DNA from: SIG607 sp036307305
GTDB lineage: Bacteria; Bacillota; Clostridia; Oscillospirales; Acutalibacteraceae
Direction: 5' to 3'
Length of the DNA: 64,000 bases
Assembly: GCA_036307305.1 (NCBI GenBank)
Contig: JAXJXV010000008.1
Span: 1 to 64,000 of the forward strand
In this document: positions 53,852 to 61,511 of the stretch, piece by piece
Layout of the letters: every line of letters begins with the position of its first letter
Numbering within the stretch: position 1 is the first letter of the stretch
Made by a program: the position numbers and the translations under genes
Notes under the pieces: model-generated
What the model was told of the DNA's origin: nothing
Database searches by the model: none
The model's input: only the letters and a program-made list of their open reading frames with translations

Positions 53852-53876
53852 AAGCACCCGAGAGGGTGCTTTTTTT
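53852..53876 (+). terminator. intrinsic terminator after the EF-G-like gene
   Basis: AAAGCACCC pairs with GGGTGCTTT around GAGA, then TTTT. A repeat block follows at once. Confidence 0.9.
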
Positions 53877-53877
53877 A

Positions 53878-54100
53878 GGGAATAGGGATTAGGGAGTAGG
53901 GACGGGCGGAGAACCAGTCCGCCCCTACGAACGTTCAGTATAGTCTTTACGGCTACTATGTAGGGTAGGACTTATTTGTTCTCCCGCAAAGATACTGCAA
54001 GACTAACGGGCGGAGAACCAGTCCGCCCCTACGAACGTTCAGTATAGTCTTTACGGCTACTATGTAGGGGAGGACTTATTTGTTCTCCCGCAAAGACACT
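53878..54100. repeat. intergenic palindromic repeat block (two tandem units)
   Basis: Same architecture as 44531-44713: it opens GGGAATAGGGATTAGGGAGT, then two copies of GGGCGGAGAACCAGTCCGCC plus tail, each followed by a GTAGGG(G/T)AGGAC...CTCCCG palindrome. The gene-free stretch 53877-54106 is filled by it. Confidence 0.85.
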
Positions 54101-54106
54101 TTTTCA

Positions 54107-54547
54107 TTAAAGGCCGTTATTACTGATTAGTCGGAGATTTTCAGTAATACTTTCAAGAGCAGAGTAAAAGCTTTTACGCTGAGCCTCGCTTAATTTTTCC
54201 CCTGCCTTATGTACTGCAAGACAGGCTTTTTCCTTTATCTCTTCTGCAAGGGCGTTACCTTTTTCGGTAAGCTTCAGCAAGGCGCGGTAGTTGTTGCTGC
54301 CCTCTTTTTTAACAAAACCCAATTTCTCCATTATGGAAACAAGTCGTGAAACGTCGGATTTGTCCTTTCCGCAAATTTCACAAAGGGTTGCGGAGGTAAT
54401 GCCCTCTTTATGATGACTCAGGGTCGTAAGATAAATCGCGTGTGTGCCTTTAAGTCCGTAAGGCTCCATAACATCTCCTGCTATTTTGTGCCAATATCTT
54501 GAAATTTCCGATATAGCAATAGAGAATTTTTCAAATCTGTCTATCAT
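54107..54547 (-). CDS. MarR-family transcriptional regulator (chromosomal paralogue)
   Basis: A 146-residue winged-helix protein. The HTH lies around TLCEICGKDKSDVSRLVSIM (residues about 55-75), and the wing contains KKEGSNNYRALLKLTEKGNA. It resembles the MarR protein at 3536-3988 along its whole length, including the first residues IDRFEKFSIAISEISRYWHK. The start is ATG 54547, eight bases after AGGAGA. No degV or acyltransferase genes sit beside it here, so its targets are elsewhere or it regulates only itself. Confidence 0.88.
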   Translation of the reverse strand: MIDRFEKFSIAISEISRYWHKIAGDVMEPYGLKGTHAIYLTTLSHHKEGITSATLCEICGKDKSDVSRLVSIMEKLGFVKKEGSNNYRALLKLTEKGNALAEEIKEKACLAVHKAGEKLSEAQRKSFYSALESITENLRLISNNGL

Positions 54548-54575
54548 ATAATCTCTCCTGTAAAAATCTAAAGTG

Positions 54576-54604
54576 ATTATATAACGGCGATGTTGAAAAG
54601 TCAA
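54576..54604 (-). promoter_or_regulatory. promoter of the chromosomal MarR gene
   Basis: On the minus strand, TTGACT (54599-54604), 17 bases, and TATAAT (54576-54581). The -35 box is part of the small inverted repeat TTGA-CTTT-TCAA, which may be the operator and differs from the AGTTG-N6-CAACT sites of the element copy. Confidence 0.7.
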
Positions 54605-54672
54605 TAACAAATGCTAATAGTTTCGACTACTACTTATTCTCTGATTTTACTTTTAATTATCTAATTTATTTA

Positions 54673-54701
54673 TTGCTTTTTTTAATAAACTTTACTAAAA
54701 T
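54673..54701 (+). promoter_or_regulatory. promoter of the gene at 54719
   Basis: TTGCTT (54673-54678), 17 bases, TAAAAT (54696-54701). Confidence 0.5.
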
Positions 54702-54718
54702 AAATTCAGGTGAAGATT

Positions 54719-55036
54719 ATGTTAAGTTTTTTCAAAAAAAGAAAACAAAATCCCGTTCTTAAGGAAATGGACGGAAGAGAGGTCAAATACGTAACGAGGC
54801 GGAGTTATAAAGCAGACGGTTCCCCTGAGGAAAATATTGTAGGACAGTCGGGAAGAATAGTTCTTATTGAAGATGAAATACGTATTCTGTGCGGTGAAAT
54901 CGACGTCTTTAAGGGCAACGAAAAAGACTGCGAGTACTTCCGTCTTATGTCGGGTAACGGAATTACCGTAACAGGCTTTAACAAAGTTATTAATAAACAG
55001 GATAATATTACCGTTTATTATAAATACCATCGGTGA
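54719..55036 (+). CDS. hypothetical small protein
   Basis: A 105-residue basic-start protein (MLSFFKKRKQNPVLKEMDGR) followed by a likely beta-barrel-like domain (GQSGRIVLIEDEIRILCGEI, then GNGITVTGFNKVINKQDNIT). I recognise no family. The ATG at 54719 follows AGGTGA at 54709-54714; the in-frame GTG at 54710-54712 is part of this RBS. It has its own promoter and terminator. Lack of a signal peptide suggests a cytosolic protein, and the KKRK cluster could bind nucleic acid or membrane. Confidence 0.65.
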   Translation: MLSFFKKRKQNPVLKEMDGREVKYVTRRSYKADGSPEENIVGQSGRIVLIEDEIRILCGEIDVFKGNEKDCEYFRLMSGNGITVTGFNKVINKQDNITVYYKYHR

Positions 55037-55050
55037 TTCAGTAAATAGTA

Positions 55051-55080
55051 CAGGCGGACTTCTTGTCCGCCCTATTTTAT
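55051..55080. terminator. bidirectional terminator built from a repeat-like palindrome
   Basis: GGCGGAC (55053-55059) pairs with GTCCGCC (55065-55071), followed by CTATTTTATT. It resembles the GGGCGGA...TCCGCCC palindrome of the intergenic repeats. It closes two converging genes. Confidence 0.75.
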
Positions 55081-55754
55081 TCTATATCAAAAAATTCTTC
55101 GGGGTTTACGGGTTTTCCGTTCTTGTACACCTCAATGTGTATATGCTCAATATCCTTACATTCGCAGATAACGGTACCAACTGTACCTATAATATCACCT
55201 GCGGAAACAATATCCCCTGTTTTGTGGGTTATATCATTAAGTCCGCAATACTTAATAGTAACCGTATTGCCGTGGTCTACGGTAATTACGTTTCCGTAAA
55301 CTGTATTCTCCTCAACAGATATAACGGCGCCGTCACCTGCGCTTATTACGTCATTTGTAACAAGTGGTGCTATATCGGTGCCTGTGTGCAATCTTAAATC
55401 CTTATAGGTTTCACTGTACTGAAGCTGTTCGCTGTCATAATGCTTTATAATCTGACCGTTTAAGGGAAGCATAAAAAAGGTGGCAACCCCCTCGTTTGCA
55501 ACAGGCTCGTTTTCTTCAGGCATTTGGCTGTTTTGTCCTATATCCTCCTGTTTTTCATCCACATTAGTATCAAAGGATTCAAGCTTTTCGGGAACACTTT
55601 CCTGTATACTGCTGTTTTCCTTTGGTTCTGTAGGAGTGACGGTGTCTATAACCGAATAAACGGCTATGGACATTGCCGCCATACACACCGCAAGTACAAG
55701 ATAAAAGCCTTTTCCCGATAAAAATTTAGCTGTTTTAGATTTGTAAAATTTCAT
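55077..55754 (-). CDS. M23-family (LytM/SpoIIQ-like) peptidase
   Basis: A 225-residue membrane-anchored protein. One membrane segment lies near residues 15-35 (GFYLVLAVCMAAMSIAVYSV), then an acidic linker to about residue 100, then an M23 domain. The metal-binding residues are intact: His and Asp in RLHTGTDIAP, and HIHIE near the C-terminus. Layout and size resemble SpoIIQ, the forespore-side partner of SpoIIIAH, in endospore formers; some SpoIIQ proteins lose the first His, but this one keeps it. The start is ATG 55754, after GGAG. Sporulation function is inference. Confidence 0.8.
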   Translation of the reverse strand: MKFYKSKTAKFLSGKGFYLVLAVCMAAMSIAVYSVIDTVTPTEPKENSSIQESVPEKLESFDTNVDEKQEDIGQNSQMPEENEPVANEGVATFFMLPLNGQIIKHYDSEQLQYSETYKDLRLHTGTDIAPLVTNDVISAGDGAVISVEENTVYGNVITVDHGNTVTIKYCGLNDITHKTGDIVSAGDIIGTVGTVICECKDIEHIHIEVYKNGKPVNPEEFFDIE

Positions 55755-55943
55755 TTCAATCACTCCACTAAAAGTGTTGACAGAAATATAGATTATATTC
55801 ATTTTAAAAATTCAAAATGCGTTCATACGGTGTTAAAATTTTTCCATTATCATTTGCTTGTACCAAGAGATATGCCGCATCTCTTCGTACTGTTTTTCAA
55901 AATATTTTTTGTTTTGAAAAAAGTTATCTCCTCAAACCCCTTA

Positions 55944-55982
55944 AAAGTAAACACCCAAGCTTTACGCTTGGGTGTTTACTTT
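55944..55982. terminator. strong bidirectional terminator
   Basis: AAAGTAAACACCCAAGC (55944-55960) pairs perfectly with GCTTGGGTGTTTACTTT (55966-55982). It ends the minus-strand dut-SGNH-LOG unit. The stretch 55803-55943 holds a small AGAGAT/ATCTCT hairpin and no gene that I can support. Confidence 0.85.
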
Positions 55983-55986
55983 TTTT

Positions 55987-56057
55987 ACGGGAGGACAACA
56001 AGTCCTCCCCTACAAACTATCAGTAGAGATTATACTGAATCTAATCCCTATTCCCTG
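55987..56057 (-). repeat. intergenic repeat, full unit; supplies the LOG stop codon
   Basis: On the minus strand: AGGGAATAGGGATTAGATTC, then AGTATAATCTCTACTG, then GTAGGGGAGGACTTGTTGTC and CTCCCG, followed by T's. The TAG in GGGAATAG is the stop codon of the LOG-family gene. Confidence 0.85.
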
Positions 56058-56599
56058 ACAATATCGCCTTTCTCAAGAAACCGAAAAATTTCCTTAACGT
56101 CCTCGCTTATGAAAAGTCCGTCAAGCTTTTCCTTTTTCATAAAGCCTTCCTCTGCCGTGAACAAGAGCATTTCCTTTAAATATCTGTAATAGGAAAGGGT
56201 GTTAAAAACTGCAATAGGCTTGTTTATCTGACCGAGAGTATTAAGGGTGAAAACCTCAAAAAACTCGTCAAAGGTGCCGATTCCTCCGGGAAGCATTATA
56301 ATAGCGTCGCTTTTGGATTCAAGCAAGGCTTTTCTGCTTCGCATATCGTCGGTATAAATAAATTCGGTACACTCTTCATACAAAACACCGTCGGGCTTAA
56401 AAAACTTTGGTGCAATTCCTATTATTTCACCATCGTATTTTTTAGCGCCTCTTGCAACGGCGCCCATAAGTCCGTTTTTACCACCGCCGAAAATCAGAGT
56501 GTGTCCGCGTTTTGCAAGTTCCTCGCCCAACTTTTCACAGGCTGTTTTGTATCCTTCCTTTATATCTTCACTTGCCGCGCCGTAAACCGTAATATTCAT
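56048..56599 (-). CDS. LOG-family protein (TIGR00730, nucleoside phosphoribohydrolase-like)
   Basis: A 183-residue Rossmann-type protein. Landmarks are VYGAASED near the N-terminus, IFGGGKNGLMGAVARGAKKY (residues about 36-55), and MLPGGIGTFDEFFEVFTLNT, the LOG PGGxGTxxE signature. The family hydrolyses cytokinin-type or ordinary nucleoside 5'-monophosphates to base and ribose phosphate. Its ATG overlaps the stop of the SGNH gene by one base. The last codons (Arg-Glu-stop) are formed by an intergenic repeat, so the native C-terminus may have been altered. Confidence 0.88.
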   Translation of the reverse strand: MNITVYGAASEDIKEGYKTACEKLGEELAKRGHTLIFGGGKNGLMGAVARGAKKYDGEIIGIAPKFFKPDGVLYEECTEFIYTDDMRSRKALLESKSDAIIMLPGGIGTFDEFFEVFTLNTLGQINKPIAVFNTLSYYRYLKEMLLFTAEEGFMKKEKLDGLFISEDVKEIFRFLEKGDIVRE

Positions 56600-57636
56600 T
56601 AGTATTCTCCTAATACCTTTTTAACAACTTTTCCAATACCAAGCGCCATTTTATAAAATCCCAAATCGTTGGGATGACAGCCGTCACTCGTACAGCTTTC
56701 CTTATATTCGCCTGTGAACAGATTGCTTCCGTTTACAAAATAAACGTTTTGGTCGCCCTCTTTTTTGGCGCGTTTTAAGGTGTCTTTTATAATTTTGACA
56801 CCGCCCGTAACCCACTGACTTTTCTGGGTGGTCGGCGCAGAAACTAAAATTATTGGCAACTGGGGGTTCTTATCTCTTACCGTTTTATAAAAATTATAAT
56901 GGGTATTTTTAAGTAATTCTAAATCGTAAGCGTTGTGATGATAGTCAAGAACAAACACCGACATATCAAGATTTGCAATATAATCGGCTATTGCCTGTTC
57001 GCCCTTTGCATTGCCCGAAAAACCGAGATTTATATGGTCTACTCCGAGCTTTTGAGCTATCATAGCGCAGTAAGTATTACCCGGTCGACTTGCCGACGCG
57101 CCGTGTGTAATAGATGAACCGTAGAAAACTACAGGCTTACCGCCGTAGTTATATGACGGCGCTTCTTCAATAACACTACCCACTTTAAGACCGATATAAA
57201 GGCTGTGTGTGTGTGACCAAAGCGGCAAATTAACAGTGTAACAATTTTTTCCCGACACTTCAATCAGACCTTCATAGCCAATATCAAGACTGTTTTCAGG
57301 AGGCCTGAAAGCACCCGCAAAAACTTCACTACCGTCGTCCTTTCGTTTATACAAATCAAATCCGCCGATAGCAGAAGGAGAAAGTACTGTTGGTTTTCCT
57401 CTGTTTTGAAGGGTACAGCGAATAGCAACAACGGGCGAATCGGTAACGAAGCGTACCCTTACGCCTGTGGAATTATCACGAAAACCTCTGAGTATTGGAA
57501 AATTCTCAGGAAGTCTGTCGAAATTATGATGAGCACCGTGTACGGAAAAAGGTTTTTCCAACGCGTTATACCATATTATATCTTGTCGGTCGATTTTCCC
57601 CGGCACCTCTAAATTTTTATCAACTATTTTTGCCAT
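56599..57636 (-). CDS. SGNH/GDSL-type hydrolase with N-terminal beta domain
   Basis: A 345-residue esterase-like protein with no signal peptide. An N-terminal beta domain (residues about 20-165, including GVRVRFVTDSPVVAIRCTLQ) precedes the SGNH domain. The catalytic Ser is in VFYGSSITHG, Gly/Asn positions in INLGFSGNAKGE, and the Asp-His pair in DGCHPNDLG. Relatives deacetylate carbohydrates; substrate unknown here. The start overlaps the dut stop by one base, so dut, this gene and LOG form one unit. Confidence 0.85.
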   Translation of the reverse strand: MAKIVDKNLEVPGKIDRQDIIWYNALEKPFSVHGAHHNFDRLPENFPILRGFRDNSTGVRVRFVTDSPVVAIRCTLQNRGKPTVLSPSAIGGFDLYKRKDDGSEVFAGAFRPPENSLDIGYEGLIEVSGKNCYTVNLPLWSHTHSLYIGLKVGSVIEEAPSYNYGGKPVVFYGSSITHGASASRPGNTYCAMIAQKLGVDHINLGFSGNAKGEQAIADYIANLDMSVFVLDYHHNAYDLELLKNTHYNFYKTVRDKNPQLPIILVSAPTTQKSQWVTGGVKIIKDTLKRAKKEGDQNVYFVNGSNLFTGEYKESCTSDGCHPNDLGFYKMALGIGKVVKKVLGEY

Positions 57637-58076
57637 TACTGTTTACCTGTAGAGCCAAAGCCACCTGTACCGCGCTGAGTTTCGTCCAATTCTTCTGCCT
57701 CTGTGAATTCTACTGCAAGGAAGGGCATTATAACAAGCTGTGCAATTCTGTCGCCGTTTTTAACCGTTCTTGCCACCTCGCCGTCGTTGTGTAGAGCTAC
57801 GATATATTCTCCTCTGTAATCCGAATCGGCAACGCCAACGCAGTTAGCAGGACGAAGCCCCTCTTTAGCGGCAAGACCGCTTCTTGCGAAAATAGCGCCG
57901 AAATAACCGTCCGGCACAGCAATAGAAAGACCCGTACCGATTTTAACAGTGGTGTGAGGCGCAATTTCTACGCTGTCGCTATCAAGACAGGCATAAAGGT
58001 CGTAGCCTGCCGCATAGGCGCTTCCGCGACTTGGAATAACAGCGTTTTCTTTAAGCTTTTTTATTTTGATTTCCAT
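57636..58076 (-). CDS. dut: dUTP diphosphatase
   Basis: Hydrolyses dUTP to dUMP and PPi, keeping uracil out of DNA and feeding dTMP synthesis. It is 146 residues, typical trimeric form. Motifs visible are AAGYDLYA (motif 1), RSGLAAKEG (motif 2), VGVADSDYRGE (motif 3), GDRIAQLVI (motif 4) and RGTGGFGSTG (motif 5). It heads an operon with an SGNH hydrolase and a LOG protein, downstream of the nrdD-nrdG terminator. The dNTP link with nrdDG is natural. Confidence 0.96.
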   Translation of the reverse strand: MEIKIKKLKENAVIPSRGSAYAAGYDLYACLDSDSVEIAPHTTVKIGTGLSIAVPDGYFGAIFARSGLAAKEGLRPANCVGVADSDYRGEYIVALHNDGEVARTVKNGDRIAQLVIMPFLAVEFTEAEELDETQRGTGGFGSTGKQ

Positions 58077-58095
58077 AAAAATTCTCCTTTATGAA

Positions 58096-58123
58096 AAATA
58101 GGCGTGAAGAATCACGCCTATTT
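58096..58123 (-). terminator. terminator after nrdG
   Basis: AAATAGGCGTGA (58096-58107) pairs with TCACGCCTATTT (58112-58123), flanked by T-runs on both strands. Confidence 0.88.
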
Positions 58124-58127
58124 ATTT

Positions 58128-58649
58128 TTACTCGTCCCACAAAATAACCTTATTGCTTTCTCTGGTCAGTTTTAAATCAATAAGTCGCTGATTTTCACTG
58201 CCCCTGAATTTAAGCATCAGATTTCTTTTGTCTTTCTGATAACGTCCGTCTACAAGAACGTCAATGAAAGAAAGGAATTCTTCAACAATATCGGTATTAG
58301 GATAGGCTTTCTTACAGAGCAACTCCTCATAGGTAAAGCCCGTATAACACCAGATATCCTTGTTCGGTAGTTCTTTTTTGATTCTTTTAACAAGCGCGAG
58401 TAAATGAGGCTGATTTTTAGGCTCCATAGGCTCACCGCCAAGAAGAGATATGCCCTTTATATAATCGGGACGCATAGCCTCTATTATTTCATTTTCGGTA
58501 GACTGAGTGTAAGGTTTTCCATAACAGAAATCCCAGGTTGCCTCATTAAAACATTCTTCGCAGTGGTTAGTACAACCCGATACGAATAAAGCTACTCTGA
58601 CGCCAGGACCGTTTGCAATATCGCGCTTTTTAAGTTCGCCGTAATACAT
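58128..58649 (-). CDS. nrdG: anaerobic ribonucleotide reductase activating protein
   Basis: Radical SAM enzyme that installs the glycyl radical on NrdD. It is 173 residues. The CxxxCxxC [4Fe-4S] motif is Cys26, Cys30 and Cys33 (GCTNHCEECF). SAM-binding GGEPM follows (LLGGEPMEPKN). It lies one base after nrdD, as the second gene of the operon. This gives strict or facultative anaerobic growth strong support. Confidence 0.96.
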   Translation of the reverse strand: MYYGELKKRDIANGPGVRVALFVSGCTNHCEECFNEATWDFCYGKPYTQSTENEIIEAMRPDYIKGISLLGGEPMEPKNQPHLLALVKRIKKELPNKDIWCYTGFTYEELLCKKAYPNTDIVEEFLSFIDVLVDGRYQKDKRNLMLKFRGSENQRLIDLKLTRESNKVILWDE

Positions 58650-58650
58650 A

Positions 58651-60828
58651 TTATAAATGCAGCACTCTTTCTTTTATTTCCTGAGTTCTGCCCTGATTCC
58701 AGTACTGCGTACCGATATATCCGCAGGTTCTTCTTGCTACGTTCATCTTTGTCTGGTCGGTATTATTGCAGTTAGGACACTTCCAGATAAGCTTTCCGTC
58801 CTCGTTTTCGGTTACCTCAATTTCACCGTCAAAGCCACAGCACTGACAGAAGTCGCTCTTGGTATTAAGCTCAGCGTACATAATGTTGTCGTAAATGAAC
58901 TTCATAACCTCTAAAACAGCCTCAATATTATGCTGCATATTAGGAACCTCTACGTAAGAGATAGCGCCGCCGGGAGAAAGAGCCTGGAACTTTGATTCAA
59001 GCTCTAATTTTTCGAAGGCATCAATAGGCTCGGTAACGTGAACGTGGTAAGAGTTAGTGATATAGCTCTTATCGGTTACGTCCTTGATAATGCCGAAGCG
59101 CTTCTGCAGAGATTTAGCAAATTTATAGGTAGTACTCTCAAGAGGAGTGCCGTAAAGACTGTAGTCGATATTTTCGGCAGCCTTCCACTTTGCAGTGTAC
59201 TCATTTAATTTTTCCATAATTGCAAGACCAAAGGCTTCGCCCTCGGGTTCGGTAAGCTTTTTGCCTGTCATAGCAAGTACACATTCCCAAAGACCTGCAT
59301 AACCGAGAGAAAGGGTAGAATAACCGCCGTGGAGATACTTATCAATAGTCTCGCCCGGCTTTAAGCGGAGAAGTGCGCCGTGCTGCCAGAGAATTGGCGC
59401 CGCATCGGAAAGAGTGCCTGTAAGACGCTCATGACGGCACTGTAATGCTCTGTGACAAAGCTCCATACGTTTATCGAAAATCTGCCAGAATTCGTTCATA
59501 TCCTTCTGAGCAGAAAGACCGATATCCACAAGATTTACAGTTACAACGCCCTGATTAAAGCGTCCGTAATATTTAGGATTGCCCTCCTCATCAATGAAGG
59601 GAGTAAGGAAGCTTCTGCAACCCATACAGGTGTAGCAGTTGCCGTTGCCGTTTTTGTCGATTTTGTTCTGAAGCATTATCTTCTCAGAAATATAGTCGGG
59701 AACCATACGCTTAGCGGTACACTTAGCGGCAAGTTCGGTTAAATACCAATACTTGCTGTCCTCTTTTATATTGTCCTCTTCAAGAACGTAAATGAGCTTA
59801 GGAAATGCAGGGGTAATCCAAACGCCCTTTTCATTTTTAACACCCTGATAACGTTGCTGAAGAACCTCTTCAATAATAAGAGCAAGGTCAGCCTTGGTTC
59901 TCTCGTCCTTAGCCTCGTTAAGATACATAAATACGGTAACGAAAGGCGCCTGACCGTTGGTGGTCATAAGGGTAACAACCTGATACTGAATCATCTGTAC
60001 GCCCTTGCGGATTTCGTCAAGAAGACGCTTCTCAGCAATAGCATCAATCTGATTGCCGTCAAGAGCAACGTCAGCCTCAGCATATTCCTCTTTAACCTGA
60101 CTTCTGATTTTCTGTCTGCTTATCTCAACAAATGGTGCTAGATGGGTAAGAGAAATACTCTGTCCACCGTACTGACAGGATGCAACCTGCGCAATAATCT
60201 GAGTAGCAATATTACAAGCAGTAGAAAAACTGTGTGGCTTTTCAATAAGAGTTCCGCTGATAACGGTACCGTTTTGAAGCATATCCTCAAGATTAACAAG
60301 ATCACAGTTATGCATATGCTGTGCAAAATAGTCGGCATCGTGGAAATGAATAATACCCTGGTCGTGCGCCTCAACTATATCCTTTGGTAAAAGGAGACGT
60401 CTGGTAATATCCTTACTAACCTCACCTGCCATATAGTCACGCTGAACGGAGTTAACGGTAGGATTCTTATTACTGTTTTCCTGCTTAACCTCTTCATTGT
60501 TGCACTCAATAAGGCTTAAAATCTGCTCGTCAGTGGTGTTGGATTTACGGATAAGAGCACGGGTATAACGATAGGTAATGTAGCTTCGCGCAACTGCAAA
60601 AGCGCGTTGATTCATTATCTGATCTTCTACCATATCCTGTATTTCTTCCACACTCAGTGCGCGGTTTACATTCATACAAGCCATCTCTACGTCTTCTGCA
60701 ATACGCTTGATTTGAATAGGGGTCATTCTTTCACTGCTAACAACACTATCGTTAGCTTTGGTAATAGCCGTTACGATTTTTGCCGCATCAAAGTCTACTT
60801 CTCGGCCGCTTCTTTTAATAATCTTCAC
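58651..60828 (-). CDS. nrdD: anaerobic (class III) ribonucleoside-triphosphate reductase
   Basis: Reduces ribonucleotides to deoxyribonucleotides without oxygen. It is 725 residues: an ATP-cone (residues about 1-90, KIIKRSGREVDFDAAKIVTA), the catalytic barrel, a zinc site (CQCCGFDGE... CPNCNN) and the glycyl-radical segment RRTCGYIGTQYWNQGR near the C-terminus. The start is GTG 60828, seven to eight bases after GAGGAGG; the frame to 60870 lacks an RBS and would run into the regulatory palindrome. A NrdR-like box lies upstream. Confidence 0.95.
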   Translation of the reverse strand: MKIIKRSGREVDFDAAKIVTAITKANDSVVSSERMTPIQIKRIAEDVEMACMNVNRALSVEEIQDMVEDQIMNQRAFAVARSYITYRYTRALIRKSNTTDEQILSLIECNNEEVKQENSNKNPTVNSVQRDYMAGEVSKDITRRLLLPKDIVEAHDQGIIHFHDADYFAQHMHNCDLVNLEDMLQNGTVISGTLIEKPHSFSTACNIATQIIAQVASCQYGGQSISLTHLAPFVEISRQKIRSQVKEEYAEADVALDGNQIDAIAEKRLLDEIRKGVQMIQYQVVTLMTTNGQAPFVTVFMYLNEAKDERTKADLALIIEEVLQQRYQGVKNEKGVWITPAFPKLIYVLEEDNIKEDSKYWYLTELAAKCTAKRMVPDYISEKIMLQNKIDKNGNGNCYTCMGCRSFLTPFIDEEGNPKYYGRFNQGVVTVNLVDIGLSAQKDMNEFWQIFDKRMELCHRALQCRHERLTGTLSDAAPILWQHGALLRLKPGETIDKYLHGGYSTLSLGYAGLWECVLAMTGKKLTEPEGEAFGLAIMEKLNEYTAKWKAAENIDYSLYGTPLESTTYKFAKSLQKRFGIIKDVTDKSYITNSYHVHVTEPIDAFEKLELESKFQALSPGGAISYVEVPNMQHNIEAVLEVMKFIYDNIMYAELNTKSDFCQCCGFDGEIEVTENEDGKLIWKCPNCNNTDQTKMNVARRTCGYIGTQYWNQGRTQEIKERVLHL

Positions 60829-60869
60829 CTTTGTTCCTCCTCGTTTCTTATTTTTTGAATTTACACACA

Positions 60870-60886
60870 ACCACTATATATTGTGT
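60870..60886 (-). promoter_or_regulatory. NrdR-like box
   Basis: ACCACTATATATTGTGT closely fits the NrdR consensus ACAcwATATAtwGTGT. It lies about 42-58 bases before nrdD and downstream of the predicted -10 box. Only one clear box is seen, whereas NrdR usually uses two. Confidence 0.6.
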
Positions 60887-60933
60887 GCAAAAAAACGAAA
60901 ATACTCAATAAATTCCGTTTTTAGAGCCTTTTT

Positions 60934-60961
60934 ATTATAACACATAATTTTATAAAATCAA
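60934..60961 (-). promoter_or_regulatory. promoter of nrdD-nrdG
   Basis: On the minus strand, TTGATT (60956-60961), 16 bases, and TATAAT (60934-60939). The gap 60962-61055 shows nothing else. Confidence 0.6.
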
Positions 60962-61055
60962 TAGGAAAATATAAACTGTAACTCTTTTTGCCGTTTTGTA
61001 CAAATAAGCTCGACGTTTTTCGTCCGTTTTCTCTAAAGATAGTTTGAAATAAAAA

Positions 61056-61122
61056 ACGGGAGGACAACAAGTCCTCCCCTACACTGTAGCCGTAACGATT
61101 ATACTGAATAAAATCCTATTCC
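61056..61122 (-). repeat. intergenic repeat, full unit; supplies a stop codon
   Basis: On the minus strand: GGAATAGGATTTTATTCAGT, then ATAATCGTTACGGCTACAGT, GTAGGGGAGGAC...GTCCTCCCG and TTTTTT. The TAG is the stop of the 54-residue ORF. Confidence 0.85.
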
Positions 61123-61280
61123 TCGTCTATAATTCGTTTAAGCTCTGAAAATATATCGGCAAATTTGTTTGCTATGTATGCAGCAAACGGAGATTTATAA
61201 ACCTCCACGTTAAAATATCTGCTGCCTATGTTATATACTCCGTTTTCATCAGGTTTGCAAACAAATATTATTTCGTCCAT
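61116..61280 (-). CDS. small hypothetical protein (54 residues)
   Basis: ATG at 61280 is preceded by AAGGGGT. The frame encodes 54 residues: MDEIIFVCKPDENGVYNIGS, then a YFNVEVYKSPFAAYIANKFA segment and a helical end SELKRIIDEE. Composition is protein-like and the RBS is good. It lies 14 bases after the terminator of the first structured RNA and is terminated by an intergenic repeat that provides its stop codon. No family is recognised. It may be a diverged or shortened form of a longer protein. Confidence 0.55.
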   Translation of the reverse strand: MDEIIFVCKPDENGVYNIGSRYFNVEVYKSPFAAYIANKFADIFSELKRIIDEE

Positions 61281-61294
61281 TTTTTACCCCTTAA

Positions 61295-61463
61295 AATAAA
61301 AAAGTGTGCGCAACTGAAGTTACACACACCGAAAAGCGCATAACTCCTATTGCTGCAACACAACTTTCGAACAAACCATAAGGATGCGAAAACAGAGCAT
61401 GCGTTTTTACCATAAAGTAAAACACATCCTTTAGTTTGTTCGCATATTTGAAAGTTATGTTGC
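61295..61463 (-). ncRNA. structured RNA gene, copy 1
   Basis: Predicted transcript of about 169 bases from promoter 61470-61498 to a terminator in which GTGTGCGCAAC pairs with GTTACACACAC (61304-61329), plus a T-run. Long-range stems (minus strand): GCAACATAACTTTC with GAAAGTTGTGTTGC, and CGAACAAAC with GTTTGTTCG. Inside is AGGATGT/GCATCCT enclosing hairpin GTTTTAC...GTAAAAAC and the conserved single strand GCATGCTCTGTTTT. It shares this core with copy 2. No coding frame of note exists. It is not recognised as 6S, SRP, RNase P or tmRNA. Confidence 0.7.
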
Positions 61464-61469
61464 AAACTT

Positions 61470-61498
61470 AGTATACCATATTACAAAATGAAACACAA
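61470..61498 (-). promoter_or_regulatory. promoter of structured RNA copy 1
   Basis: On the minus strand, TTGTGT (61493-61498), 17 bases, and TATACT (61470-61475). The -35 sequence and spacing are the same as for copy 2. Confidence 0.65.
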
Positions 61499-61511
61499 GT
61501 TTTTTGTAACA

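Noticed and set aside
55817..56189. Plus-strand ORFs at 55817-56026 and 55830-56189
   Set aside because: They cross a strong terminator, a repeat and the LOG gene and have no RBS; they are shadows.
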